The notes below the pieces were generated by a model, which worked only from the letters and a program-made list of their open reading frames with translations, did not search any database and was not told the DNA's origin. Positions 1 through 11,866 of a DNA stretch of 64,000 nucleotides are shown in pieces. The position numbers were made by a program, and so were the translations under genes. Source of the stretch: Bisporella sp. PMI_857 (lineage: Eukaryota; Ascomycota; Leotiomycetes; Helotiales; Helotiaceae). Where the stretch lies: contig JAJSPD010000024.1 of NCBI GenBank assembly GCA_021307315.1, positions 496,001 to 560,000 on the forward strand, written 5' to 3'. Each line of letters starts with the position of its first letter. The first letter of the stretch is position 1.

Positions 1-2304
1 GCAATCCCAGAACGTGGCTCGATATCTTCGAAGTGTTGGCCGCGATTCACCCCATAGAACAGGGTCCAATAGATTGTGCTATAAGTAGGTACCCGTGGGG
101 TTGGAACTTTTGATATCAATTACCAGCCTCCCACTCACTGAGGAGGGCAACGTCCAGGCGACAGCTGAGGCATCCTGCTTCCCACGAATAAAAAGACGAT
201 GGCATATCATGATCAAGGTTGCTGCCCACACTGTTGTACTGTAGCCGTCTAAATCCAACGCTCTGCCATCAAGGGGTCACTTTTTAATGGAGTTGTACCG
301 TTCATCTAGTGTCTGCCATAGGTAGATCAACCCATGCCGCAGCAAAGCGTGAACAGGGAATGACGGCAGTGGCGTCGGCTTACTTCTTTGCGATGTGCCT
401 GGTCTTCCCTACTATAGAAGGTAGCGGGGGATCCAAGGGGAGTCCTAAATGCAAGAGAAGCCAGCGCAGAGCCATCAAGGTCCTGGAGAGGAATACCATC
501 TTTTCACCGTGTCCAGGCGTGCATATACCATATCTTTTTGGTAAGCTGGAAAGCAGCTATAGATGCAGAAGGGAGATGCATATCATGTATCATAGTGTAT
601 TGTATGTAGCGAAACCCCCCCCCCTCTCTCTCTCTCTGTGGTAGGCAGATGAGGCAGGTGAGGAGGAATATGGGGGTCCTTTAGAGGGGCAGCAGTGAGA
701 GAGCTGTTTGCTGACTAGTTATGTACTTACAACTATCAGAAGTAGTAGTGGGGGGGGGGAAGGGGGAACAAACCAGGTGAAGCGAGACTCATTCGGTTAA
801 AAAAAACGAGTTGTGTTGCTGGACTGGGCTTGGCTGGGCTGATAATCAAACAGCTTGTTTGGAGGATGTTCCATCTCGACACGCCCATGATCTATCACAC
901 CCCCCCGGCACGATACCGTACAGTAACCCGTATGACCGAACAGTGGCACCCAGGGGGGTGGGTGCGGGATTCTTTCTAGAGGATTTTTTTTTTTTCATGC
1001 CGCAATGTGGACCTGGCTTAACGCAACGCAGCACGCAACATCAAAGAAATCAGGAACGTGCCAGATCATTTGTGGAGCAGAGACCCTGAAAAGGTAGGGT
1101 TGAGCTAAGAAGTATTCATTTTACCGCCGTAAGGAATAGCCCATGGTGCAATGTGTGATCCAGCCAGGGTTGCCATATAATAATAAGCTGTAGCCCCCGA
1201 ACAAATTTACTCGCACCATTGTGTCGACTAAAGACTGGGTAGTGCTGAGTCGCCATCACGGAATCTGGTAGCAAAACCACGCTATCAATAACACCTTAGC
1301 GGTCAGACTTTATCCTCCAAGACTTACAGGACTTACTTGCCTGATTTTCTTTCTTTCCAGGAACATTGAACATTTGAAAACAATTGTTTCTTTATTACTG
1401 TACATCTTATCTGCATACAAAGATACTTTTCAATCATCTCGTTTGATTGCCATCTTCATTGTGGTAGAAGTCGATCATCACCAAGTACAACTTGGACAAT
1501 CCATTCTGGGTTCCCCCCTTCCAAAGCATCCCCCCTTGACGCTTTGTTGCTGGAGAACAGGGCCCATCACGAATAGTCAGCATCACCACCACCACTACCA
1601 CCACCACCACCACCAACACATCCTCCGATTTATTTACCGTAGAATTACACGGCAATCTCTTCTCCGTCATCGGAAGGCTCTTCCCTCCTCAGTCATCTCA
1701 GAATTATACAACATCCAGCTCATTCATCAATCCAAGTCCAATCGTATCGAGGTGTCGTTATCAGGTCCCCAGGCATTTTCCAGTCCGATAACGCAATCTT
1801 GCGGTAGCCTCTAGCCCTACTTGGGATACCCCACCCCGGAGCCAGCCAAGCACTGCCGCTATCACGAGGAAAAGACGCCTTATCAACTATCATTTTCTCA
1901 AATTTAAAAAAAGAGAAACATTTCCTCAGAAGGAGTCACAAGACCCACTTCGCGATATATCCAGCTATATATACATACATACATACATCCATCTACTTTC
2001 CTCGTCCTTTCAGCCTTCCCAATTAATATCTTGGGGACGGTTGGAAAGGAAACAGCCGTCAAGCTGGCACAGTCACGCCCCCCACCAATCCGCACGCATT
2101 CTGTCGTTGCAACTCCACCACCACTATCTCCAAGAACCTTGAACGAAAAACACTCTGATAAGAAGCATCACCACCACCACAGTCGCAGAAAAAGTGGTGG
2201 CTATGACAAAAAGCCAGGAGGTCGGCCAGCGCCGTTGACGAGGCGTACTACCCCGCAATATACCCCCAAAACCAGCACTGGCCGGAACCACAGGGACCAC
2301 GACG
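1..2304. other. Intergenic, low-complexity 5' flank
   Basis: No gene is supported here. The stretch holds simple-sequence tracts: C/CT runs near 615-635, G runs near 750, a T run near 987, a CAC/CCA triplet run at about 1580-1620 that makes an artificial His-rich frame, and a tetranucleotide ACAT run near 1970-1990. Open frames in this region begin at non-ATG codons or consist of these repeats. It probably includes the promoter and 5' leader of the gene that starts at 2305. Confidence 0.5.
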
Positions 2305-3301
2305 ATGCGACACCCAGAGATAGCGGAGAAAGCTTCCCACAATACTGGTATGTTTTTTTTCTTTTGCGCGCGCGGGGGGGAGTTCATGGGGGTTGCAGCA
2401 AACATCAGGAACATTCGGGAAAGTGTGGGGTGCATGAGACAGAATCATGGGACATAACGCTGACGAATTGGATGATAGCATGAGTTGCGAAAAGCAATTC
2501 CTACCTGCGAATAACACCGTCATCTATTGCTCCGAGGCGTAAGCAAATTTCCTCACCGCAATCTGGAGTTGCACCACTCTAACAGAGTTTGATAGATGTC
2601 GATTACACGATCATGCTTCAGCATATACCCGCTCGCATTCTTACTCAGCATATGCGCCGAGCGCACATTCTCCTCCGCAATCCCCATATACACGTCATCT
2701 CGGAGCGAACGGATCGCAAACTTCCTTCGATGACGGCCCAGATATTATTCCAAGGGCCTCACCGACACAGATAAGGCCTAGGTCGTATTTCAATTCAGAT
2801 CCATACCCACAATCCTACCATCAACCCGCGTCGGTTCCAATAACCCCAGCTCCATCCAATATCTACACAAGCACGAGATCGAGTACGGCTCTTGCCAGCT
2901 TAAGAGAGCTAGCTACAGCGCTGCCCAGAACAAGCGGGCGCGGAGACGACAGCCCACCTAAGAGTGCAGCAAGCAGTATGTCAAGAACAGGTTCTGGTGT
3001 CTGGAACTACATGCCCTTCACCACCAGCAAGAGCACGGTTCCAACTCCAGCAAGTTCATACACCCAATCAGGATACGCAGGTCAAAATTATGGCGCATAT
3101 TCGAGTAATGGGTACCCAGTCAAGAAAGAGGAATACTCGGCCGCGAAAAGCTACGGGCATACCGTGGCTTCGCCGATAGGGCAGTATGGAAATACAGGAG
3201 GAATGGGAATGGACCGGCCTCTTCCACCGAGGACCGGCGGGGGATATGGCCATCGGCCGAAGAGCATCGATTTAGTAACCCCATTTTCCCTTGGGCACTA
3301 A
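2305..3301 (+). CDS. Ser/Pro/Tyr-rich low-complexity hypothetical protein
   Basis: Proposed exons are 2305-2347 and 2586-3301, giving 252 residues. I chose the ATG at 2305 because the GTATGT donor after 2347 is in phase 1 and joins in frame to the acceptor ending CTAACAG at 2585. The second exon is then open to the TAA at 3301. Its frame stays open well upstream of the ATG at 2978, so the coding region is larger than that last ATG suggests. The protein is hydrophilic and rich in Ser, Pro, Tyr and Gly, and its C-terminal half has spaced Tyr residues in Gly/Ser context. I see no signal peptide, membrane segment or catalytic motif. It could be a disordered regulatory or adaptor protein, but I do not recognise a family. 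The 238-nt intron is long for this genome, so a small extra exon inside it cannot be excluded. Confidence 0.55.
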
Positions 3302-5615
3302 ATTCATCGTACACATTATGGATTAGGAGTAAGGGACCAGCAAGCGTTATCATTCATTACATACGATACGGCGGAGCATTGCATTAGGAATTACGGCGTT
3401 AATATAGAGACTAGGGCTAGGCATTCTGTTATGAAGTCTGCCGGGGTAGCAATATCCCTGAGTTAGTTTGGATGGGAGGGCCATTTATGACGCAAATCTC
3501 AGCTCTATGGCAAGGAAATATTGGTGAGGAAAGTGAGCATATACCACGATTTAGCTAATTAATAAATATGAAATATCATGACATTTTGCCAGCATCACCA
3601 ACGTTTACTTTGGAGCATCATTGCAAATCCCACGACTTCAAGCATGAAGGATGTGTCATGAAGATTCACAACTCTCGATTGTAGTTCAGCAGAAGCATAG
3701 ACCATATCGAACACAATATATCGGTCATCTCAACACGGCATGATCAGCAGTGCCTTCGGTCGTTTGAAGAAGGCAGAACGCAATTCTGAGTGTCCATCGT
3801 TTTTTTTTTTCTCCCCTGGATGCTTTCAAACAAAATAATAGGTCCCACCCACTCAGGGGCAGTTCGCTTAGAAAAAATGTTACCATCACGTGCACTCTCG
3901 ATGTGTGGGGAACATTTTCATGTCCGCCTAGCATTGCTTTTCCAAAACCCGTATGGCCTGGGCTGTTTATGCTGCTTACGTTATTTTCATCTTGCAAAAA
4001 CGTGCTCGGCGGGTAAATATGCTACCTTTACCTCTCTCTCTCTCTCTGCCATGCCTCATATCCACCCACCTTGCGCCTTGTCCTTCCCGAGCAGAATTCG
4101 CCGTTGTGTAGCTTTCCAAGAAGGGCTTGATTTGTGGTTCGAGCATGCGGGCACCGGGTGAGATGCATTTTCGAGGAGGCATTGTGCGGGTTTCTCCTCC
4201 GCGAAATATTGGGAGTCCAAGCTTGCCCCGATAATGAGGAATAACAAGACACACTGAACCTGTATGCCTTTGACGTACGCCAAATCAATTATTCAGGCCC
4301 TTTCAGCGCATCGCACGCAACTTGCCAGGTGCGGCCCTTCGTAAATCTCTAGGCCGGGATGTTCATTCCACGCGTGGATGGAAGGGACCGGGCGGAATGG
4401 CGAAAGCCGTTTCGGATTGTTTGATGCAGAGACTCTGGAGGAATATGGGGGGGTTTCTTATTATAGTTTGCGAGCACACCCACATGGGACGCCAAGCCAT
4501 TGATTCCCATTTCAGAGGTTCGTCATGCCGGCCCTTCATTCATGTACCAGGAGGATGCATTTCTACGCTCTATAGTGCGAACGGGTTCCGGCAATTTCGG
4601 TGCTTGCGCAATGCGGCATACTCTCTTGGCTTTAGATATCGCAGTATTGAGCCCACAAAGGACAAGCCCTCGAGCTAGTCCCAGAAGCGAATATCTTTGT
4701 AGCAACAAGAATGATAGTAGATCCATATCATGTGTTGTGACATAGTACAAAGAAATGTTATCCGTTAAATAGTTACATCAAAGAGCGAAAGGTGGAGCAA
4801 AGCAGAGATAAGGTTGCTTCTTATCCTTATTGCAGCCAGAGAAGTTCTACTTTGCCGTGAAAACACTTTTCATAACGCTTAACATATAAGGAAGATAAGA
4901 CTATTTTATAGCCCCATAATTATTTTAAAATTTAACAGCTGGTCAATTTCGATGACCACATACTTGCATATTCTTCACTTTAGAGCATTAAGTAAGTCCA
5001 ACTTCTAGGTTTTTGCATAATAGGGACTCGCTTAATATATACATCACGTGATTCGGACCAAATTGATCATGGCGAAAATGCTGTTCAATATCATCGATAA
5101 AGGAATCACGAAATGGGTGATAAAATGGCAATTGTACACACTAGTGGCCTCGTGAGGTTTACGTGAATATTAAATCAAAAATCAAGCAATCGGAGCAACT
5201 TGAACCCGCCTGGCCAATCAGGCTCGTCTCTTCGTAATGATGTATTTCAATGCTTTGTAACCACAATCATGAGTCAGTTATTAACTAATGCCGATTTCCA
5301 CGTATAGAGGCATGATGAGCCAATGGTATACGATCTTGGCAGGATATATGCCCCAGCTATAGTTCTGAGAGTTGACCGTTATTGACAATAGTAAGCATAC
5401 TAGATTATGGCTCCTCACAAGCTCGGAGCTTGTAAGACGCGTGTTACTGTCACTTGTTACTTTGTAGCGCTCTTGATTGGTTGGTAGCATATAAGGCTTT
5501 AAGCTAATATAGCTATAGAAAATCAGAAGATATATATTGTTATAAACTCGAGCTTTTTATAATTGATCTTACAATTAACTTTATAATGAACCTGCAAACT
5601 CAATATTATCTCTTA
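3302..5615. other. AT-rich intergenic region
   Basis: No supported gene. The open frames around 3790-4750 lack splice context and mutually overlap on both strands. AT content rises clearly from about 4750 towards 5600. A CT microsatellite lies near 4030. Confidence 0.45.
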
Positions 5616-5740
5616 ACCGTGGTTGCGGCGGTATCTCCAAAATTTCGCTTGACAGGCCAATTAAAATGATTAGCGAGAGATTTAAGTTTTTTAATTGGCT
5701 TATAAAAGCGAGGTTTTTGAGATCCCGCCGTAACGACGGT
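5616..5740. repeat. Imperfect inverted repeat (about 50-nt arms), MITE-like
   Basis: A left arm at about 5616-5666 pairs with a right arm at about 5685-5740, separated by about 18-20 nt. The outer ends read ACCGTGGTTGCGGCGG on the left and the near-complement CCGCCGTAACGACGGT on the right. The inner ends are CCAATTAAAA and TTTTAATTGG. Several mismatches are C/T or G/A type, as expected from an aged or RIP-touched copy. It ends about 155 nt upstream of the dehydrogenase start codon. I infer a small non-autonomous transposon or a fold-back hairpin; no transposase is present. Confidence 0.6.
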
Positions 5741-5896
5741 AAAGGGGATATATATATCTATCTCGTACCCCGAGTATTCCGTTTGGAGATGCTGTTTAAT
5801 AAAAAAACTCCCTTATATACACATTGTTTAGTTGGACCTTAGCGAAACCGATTTTCTACAATTTTCTTTTCCAGATTTCCTACCATCCGGCTCAAA

Positions 5897-6748
5897 ATGG
5901 CAATTCCTAAACAAACCGTACTTATAACAGGTTGCTCAGATGGGAGCCTCGGCGCTGCATTAGCAGTCGCCTTTCACAAAGCCGGTCTTCACGTCTACGC
6001 CACCAGCAGAAACCCCTCCAAGATGGCGCATCTCGCATCCCTGGGCATCGAAACACTGACCCTGGATGTGCTGTCCGACAACTCTATCGCAGAATGCGTC
6101 TCCAAAATCCCGAGCCTCGACATCCTAGTCAACAACGCAGGCTCCAACGCCATGATGCCCGTGGCCGACCTCTCCATCCCGGAAGCCAAGAAGCTCTTCG
6201 ACCTGAACGTCTGGTCCTACCTGGCCGTGACGCAAGCCTTCCTGCCGCTGCTGCTGAAGAGCAAAGGCATGATCGTGAACCAGACATCCATCGCCTCCGT
6301 GACGAGCGTCCCCTTCCAATCCACGTACACGGCCTCGAAGGCCGCCATAGCGATGTACTCCGACGCGCAGCGGCTCGAGCTCGCGCCATTCGGCATCAGG
6401 GTCGTGGATCTGAAGACCGGCGTGGTGAAGAGCAATCTCGTCAAAGCCGTGCAGGAAGGCAATCTAACCAACACCGAGCTGCCGAAGGACTCGATATATG
6501 CGCCAGCGAGAGAGGTTGTGGAGAAGGCGCTGCGGCACGAGGGGTTCGTCAACGCGGGGATAGACGGTGCCGTTTGGGCGAAGGCCGTCGTGGGCGATTT
6601 GCTGAGGAAAAACGTCCCGCCAATAATATGGAGGGGCGAGAATGCTTGGTTGGCCTGGGTCGCTACCATGCTGCCGTTTGGAATGCTGGATAGCACGGTG
6701 AAGCAAATGACGGGGATGGATATCGTGGAGAAGATTCTGCAATGCTGA
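5897..6748 (+). CDS. Short-chain dehydrogenase/reductase (Ayr1-like)
   Basis: A single-exon 283-residue classical SDR. It has an N-terminal cofactor motif TGCSDGSLG at residues 11-19, NNAG at 79-82, an Asn in the LNV segment at about 104, a Ser region at 131-134, and the catalytic Tyr144-x3-Lys148 in YTASK. Family knowledge places such proteins near NADPH-dependent 1-acyldihydroxyacetone-phosphate reductase (Ayr1), which acts in lipid precursor synthesis on ER and lipid droplets; the substrate here is inference. A modest hydrophobic stretch near the C-terminus could aid membrane association. The start ATG follows an A/T-rich leader with AAAATGG context. Codons strongly prefer C or G at third positions, in sharp contrast to the AT-rich flanks, so strong codon selection or acquisition from elsewhere is possible. 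A palindromic repeat lies just upstream. Confidence 0.88.
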   Translation: MAIPKQTVLITGCSDGSLGAALAVAFHKAGLHVYATSRNPSKMAHLASLGIETLTLDVLSDNSIAECVSKIPSLDILVNNAGSNAMMPVADLSIPEAKKLFDLNVWSYLAVTQAFLPLLLKSKGMIVNQTSIASVTSVPFQSTYTASKAAIAMYSDAQRLELAPFGIRVVDLKTGVVKSNLVKAVQEGNLTNTELPKDSIYAPAREVVEKALRHEGFVNAGIDGAVWAKAVVGDLLRKNVPPIIWRGENAWLAWVATMLPFGMLDSTVKQMTGMDIVEKILQC

Positions 6749-7706
6749 GTACGATGCCCAAAATGTAGTCATGTATCCTAACGCTTTTCAACATTTGTAT
6801 TTGGCAAGTTTAGCTGTCAGCTTTGCTGTTGCTGCCACGAAAAAAGGGCTTCTAACGTACTATATTATAGAATATATCAAGTGCTGGTGATCAATTTGTA
6901 TCACAAAGCCATATGCCGATATGTTACTAAGTCAAGATCAGAGCCCTAATATATAAGTGCAACTTCCCAATTTCCCACCTCCATCACTACTACTCGAATA
7001 GCGTAACCTTTCGCTTTTTTAGCAACGCAAGATCAATTTGAAGTTGGAGTGTCAACCTTGCATGGCCGTTTATAGACAATTGCACAAAAACCTTCCGCCG
7101 CAACCACAAATCTACCTGTCTGTAGACATTATTTTTTATTATATCTTATTAGCGCATTGAAATAAATTGATCGCACAGCCTTCTCTCAACCATATGCGTA
7201 TCCGATAGCAGCTTGCTTGTTGTTTCCAAAAACGGAGGGAAGTGACAAAAAGGAAGCAGGGATTCATAGGCTCTTACTCCCAAGCATCCACTCAATGCCC
7301 TTTTCATGTTCCATTTTGTAAGAACCTTGCATCACTCGACGATAAATTCTTGAGACTATAGTATACATACTGAAGAATATATAAATCATGCCGTGATCTG
7401 GCCCTCAAGAATACTAACCAGCGAGTATAACTCTACTTAGGCACATTCGTATTTTACAATTCCTTCCATGTCTATCCTCAGATCCAGCTGTCGCTCTTCC
7501 TGTAGTCTATCGCATCTTCCCATAGTATCTCTACGCTATCTGAGGAGCTAAAATAGCAAATCCTCTCCGAACAGCTCTATCGTTGCCTTGGCCTCCTCTT
7601 GTGCAACCGTATCACCTCCTATGGTTCCGTGACCATGTTGCCATCCCTTCGGCGCTTAAGCTAGTGTGCTTTCAAAATTATGTCCTGATCGCATCCCTTC
7701 CACATC
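6749..7706. other. Intergenic, convergent gene ends
   Basis: About 1 kb between the 3' ends of the dehydrogenase (plus) and the glycosyltransferase (minus). It is AT-rich at 6840-7450 and C/T-rich near 7450-7750. No ORF or RNA gene is supported. Confidence 0.5.
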
Positions 7707-9963
7707 TCAACCATCCTTCTTCAACTCCAACTTCTGCTTCTCAACCTCTGCCCTCGCCTTTAAATAGGCCTCTTGCTTATACCTAACGCAAACCCCCTTT
7801 TGTCTCTGATAGCCAAAATCTACCTCGCCCAACCTCTTCCCCTCCGACTTCAACTTCCCTATATTCCCCTTGTCCCTCTTTTCCATCTTCTCCACAAAAT
7901 CACTCGCTGTCCAGCATCCCGTCTCTTCGTAGTTCGGCGAATCAAACCAAAAGTTTCCTGATTTTACGCAGAGGCTGTAAGGGTGGTCATGGTAGACTTT
8001 TGCTGTTGAGCTCGCTTGGGTAAAGGATTGGAAGGAGGTGGTGGGAAAGCTGGAGATGTCTAGGCCGGTGGATAGTAAGCGGGGCAGCGAGATGAATGTA
8101 GCGGAGAGGGAGAAAGGTGCGGGTGGATGGGATACGGCGCTTAGGTCCAGGGTTTCCTTTTTTTTTCTCATTAGCTTTCATGGTTAATTAGATGAGAAGA
8201 GAGCATACATTTTCTAGGAGAGAACAACGAGAATCCCATGAGCTATTCTGTAACCGGGGGTGGTTGAAGACGGTATGTTTCGATTCAATAGCAAGACGTA
8301 TCAAATCTGCCTTTGGGCCAACCTGGTCTCCCGACACCGCATCGAAAGCTGTTGGCTCGTATAGATCGCCACCGTCCGCGACTAGCAGATATCTAGCTCC
8401 GGCGCAAGATGGCACCAGTTCCGTAAGGTTACTGATGACCCTATAGATAGCTTCGTACTCGTTGGGACCATTTGAGGTGGCATTCAGGTCAGTTTTCTTT
8501 GGTGCATCGATACGTGTAATTCGTGGATCGAGAGCTTGTATGAGGATTGAATCCAGATCCCACAATTTTCCATCTTGCTTTGGTACGACTGCTGCTCTCC
8601 AGTTCTGGATTTTCTGTGCTTGTAATGAGCGTAGCATGGCGGATAGCTTGAATGGTTGATCTCCTGCGTTTTTGGAGGATGCCTGAACTAGAACACAAAC
8701 GTCTGCGGTCTGGTTCATGACTCTCTGCATCTGAATATCTCTATCCAATGAAATTTCAGTCGTTTTGTCTGGCCACACATGTTCTTTCTCAGAGATCGCG
8801 ATAGCCTCTTTCATAGCATTTCCATAGCCGAATCCGAATTGCACCGATGGTTCCAAAGAATTACCCTCGCCCCATTCGTTTAATGCGTTGACAAAGAAAA
8901 AATTCTCAGCATTGATAGGATTGGGATCTGCTTTGATCGTGCGAAACATCTCGACCAAGTGCCACTTCCATGTTTTGGGATGACACATAGGTTGCGCTGT
9001 CGCCCTTCCATCAGTCTTATGACGAGGCGAGGTATCCCAACAAACCATGGTTCCTCGATGATACACCCTAGATATCCTCTTTGTAGCTGAAAATTTTGCG
9101 TGGTCCAAACCCGCAACGTGTGGCTGAAACTCATTGATAGCATCTGGAGGATGGCCGTCCCATTGCGGAAGTCCATGTGGATCTTGACCCCAGCGCGTCT
9201 CGATGATATCGATGCCACCAAGCCCCTCTTCGATTGCCCATTGCCTCCATGCTGCATACATAGGTGCCCCAATGTTCCCAACGTGGGATGGGTGATAGAC
9301 GACGAACTGAACCTTACCTTCAGAGCGAATATACTTTGGATGTTTAAAGAATGGGAGCAGCCAGTTGAAATGCTTTCTCCACGCTTCTTGGAGACGATAC
9401 TTCTGAGCAATAAGGACGTCTTTTCCATCACTCCCATCCCACCTTTTGGACCAAGGCTCATTAGCCCAGCTGAGCATGAAGGGGATATCTGGTTCTCCGT
9501 CCTTCAACATAGCCTCAATAATATGCTCCATAACCGGTCTCCCATCGAACCAATAATGGTGAAACACCGCACCGTAGAAACCATTGTTACGTAGAAAAGC
9601 TCCATGTCGTTTTCTTGTAGCAAATTCCAGCCCGTTATAGTAACCGATCGAATCGTGAGGGCGGATGGTCTCCTGGCCGAACTGGTTATGGGTGACCTGC
9701 CTTACGTTGACCCATTCAGTGAAGTTCTCGCCGTGCAGACGGTTGTTGTCCTCGAATATGTAGTATTGAGGGAAAATATAAGCGAGCGGCTTGATGGAGT
9801 AATGTCTGGAAACCTTGGGGATATGGTGTGCAGCGACAGTTGCAGGTAGCACTTCTTGAGTAAATGTGTTTGAAGTATCACGTAAGTACCACAAAGAAGT
9901 ACAAGTCAGAATGAAAATTAAAATAGCCACTTTTTGGGCAAAACGATTAGGATAAAGAAGCAT
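7707..9963 (-). CDS. WbsX-type glycosyltransferase, type II membrane protein
   Basis: Proposed exons are 9963-8209 and 8156-7707, giving 734 residues. The 52-nt intron has a GTATGC donor, a GCTAAT branch and an AAAAG acceptor, and keeps frame. The first ATG is at 9963; the open frame extends upstream only through non-ATG codons. Residues about 11-27 form a hydrophobic signal anchor, as in Golgi glycosyltransferases. From about residue 60 comes the WbsX pattern: FPQYY, then FTEWVNV, then FHHYWFDGRPVME, then SWANEPW. A second, less conserved part after about residue 430 looks like a GT-A (family 2) segment. It probably transfers sugar to a surface or cell-wall glycan in the secretory lumen; donor and acceptor cannot be told. 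The short intron and its acceptor are the least certain parts. Confidence 0.82.
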
Positions 9964-10931
9964 TATAATATTGTACAAATTCGGACGTGGTAGAAAGAGC
10001 GGAAGTGAAGTAGGTTGAAGAATAAACGGCACCGAAAAGACTGACTGAGGTCAAGAATCCATTTGGAAGTGAAAGACAGGAGCAAGGAAAGGCTAGGCAG
10101 CGAACAGACGGGAAGTCATATCGCATATATTAGCGAAGATATCCCATCAAGGGCTTGCTCAACCTGTAGACCCCTGAGTAACCCTCGTGTGTTAGACTTG
10201 GCAGAATACAACGTTGACTGGATTGGAAGCAAAGGTACGACCTAAACTCGATTCGAACGCACAATACGACCTTGACTCAATTTGAACATTGCTCAGTAAT
10301 CACCAATACCTCCGCTTCCCTTTCAACCAATTCACTTTCACGGGTTAACAGATCGCGCGTTTTTGGTAGTTGCAGGAATTTGTCGAATCTAGCTCAACTC
10401 CGAACTTCTAGTTCTATTAACAAGTTAATATTCGATCTGCTTTGCTGCAGCCTCATACAAAAAAATCCGCCCACCAGGATTGGCAGGTCTCGATAAGGAG
10501 ATAACGAGCCGCAGCCCTAGTTCAGAATCTCAATATCCGCTTACTGACGGGGATATGTATGGGTGAATCGGGTGAATCGGATGATCCATCATGGTGATCT
10601 GTGTAGAAAGTTCATAGGCTCTAAACCATGGAGATCAGAGTCTCGAGCGCCAAATCTTAATAGCCATGAGTTGTACTGCAATTGCAAGGTCTAAGACGCA
10701 CCGTAAGGTAAAGCTGAAAACTCCTAATTTCGCCGTGGAAAAACCAACAGCGAGGGTCACATCATCCCACGTTGATTTATGCTGTAGAAATTATCTGAAT
10801 TGAGATACTCGAGGGGAGCCTGAAATCGGAGGCTACTCGGCCTGGAAAAAGCAAATGGTTCGTGTGCACGGACCCTGTGCTATGCCAAATCTTATCTTGC
10901 ACAAGCAATTTTGCTCATTTTATTTACAGTA
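9964..10931. other. Intergenic
   Basis: Upstream region of the glycosyltransferase. It contains a short direct repeat (GGTGAATCGG, twice) near 10562-10580. Neither strand carries a gene with plausible start and splice sites. Confidence 0.45.
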
Positions 10932-11083
10932 CAGTAGGGTGCAAAAAGTGTCGACACCCCCCCTTGCTAGCGTGACTGTATATACGCAGTTTCAGGGCTG
11001 CAGTTTTTAATGTACGCATTTTCACTCCCCTGAAGCAACCGCGCTAGCAAGGGGGGGGTGTCGACACTTTTTGCACCCTACTG
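10932..11083. mobile_element. Tc1/mariner-like MITE, 152 bp
   Basis: Two terminal inverted repeats of about 41 nt match except for one base in a C/G run (7 versus 8): 10932-10972 on the left and 11042-11083 on the right. The outer end reads CAGTAGGGTGCAAAAAGTG and runs into GTCGACACC. Each end is directly flanked by TA (10930-10931 and 11084-11085), the target duplication of Tc1/mariner superfamily elements. The core is about 70 nt and encodes nothing. The near-perfect arms suggest fairly recent insertion or strong conservation. A full-length transposase donor would have to lie elsewhere in the genome. Confidence 0.88.
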
Positions 11084-11461
11084 TAGGCTAGCCCGGCAAG
11101 AGCCCACCTTAGCTTGCTCAAGTACAAAACTTGAAGAAGCCCAAGAGTTCTCATGCTCTATTCCTAGGAATCAGAAACAATGCAAACGTTGTTGAATCTT
11201 GATTACCCACCAGTATCGATCGAGACCTTTGAAGAGACAAGGCACGGGAATCAGGCCACCCTGCCAACAATTCCCAGTGGCTTGGCATATTTTCGCCAAT
11301 AGATCCAATTGAATGCCTAACCGCTGAAAATTTTGTTGCAATGATGTAGCAAAAATGAAGGGTGGGAGATGTTTGTGTGCGGCGTATGATGTTTGGAGAT
11401 TTGAGGCTGACAGCATCGCCGTTCTTGGCACTATATTTTTCTACTGGGGTTTAAATCTCGG
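11084..11461. other. Intergenic between MITE and F-box locus
   Basis: Short spacer with no supported coding sequence. A minus-strand open frame at 11171-11431 has an ATG start but no recognisable domain, and may be part of a decayed 3' flank. Confidence 0.35.
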
Positions 11462-11866
11462 TTAAAAAGGGGCCATGCTCAGATGTCTAACAATTACAAC
11501 TGCAAGAATTCGAAGTATTGAGGAGAGCGCCAAGAGGATTGTTGTTAAATCATCGTCACCGGCGCTTTGGAAAGCGGTTGGCGATTTCTTCGATTGAATA
11601 CAGGCTTGTTGGTGAGTGTTAGGCAAGGATATTGACCATCGATCTGGAAGCTTTGGATCACGTTTTCTTCGCAATCCAGTCAAGTTCATATGAAATGAGA
11701 CAGGACAAAAAGTGTACTCAAAAGTATACGTGCCCCGCGGTAGAGAAGGCCTGGTTTGAGATGCGTAAATAGTTCCATTGATCGTGGCCAGTTTCGTCAT
11801 CCTCTCCATCAGAGACCATCCAACGCACATATGGCATGTCTCCCATTCATTTAAGGTTTGACGTCT
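11462..11866 (-). pseudogene. Open C-terminal extension behind an in-frame TGA
   Basis: Directly after the TGA that ends the F-box gene at 11867, the same frame stays open for another 134 codons. It starts with an R-R-Q-T-L-N-E-W-E-T-C-H-M-C stretch and contains Cys residues that could pair with the Cys-rich end of the upstream part (CDCGNGEC). This looks like the original C-terminal part of the protein, separated by a single nonsense codon. It could alternatively be chance or need an unseen intron; no good donor and acceptor pair removes the TGA. Confidence 0.4.

Noticed and set aside
1374..1814. His-rich open frame on the plus strand
   Set aside because: It arises from a CAC/CCA simple repeat, starts at a non-ATG codon, and its minus-strand partner is poly-Val; no splice or domain support.
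2031..2483. 150-codon frame covering the region before the first intron of the gene at 2305
   Set aside because: It starts at TTG, contains no ATG before the intron, and does not join in phase with the second exon; the frame from the ATG at 2305 does.
5932..6693. Long Arg-rich frame inside the dehydrogenase
   Set aside because: Shadow of the GC-rich third positions of the real gene.
9964..10032. Longer N-terminus of the glycosyltransferase from a GTG
   Set aside because: Fungal nuclear genes start at ATG; the ATG at 9963 leaves the signal anchor close to the N-terminus.
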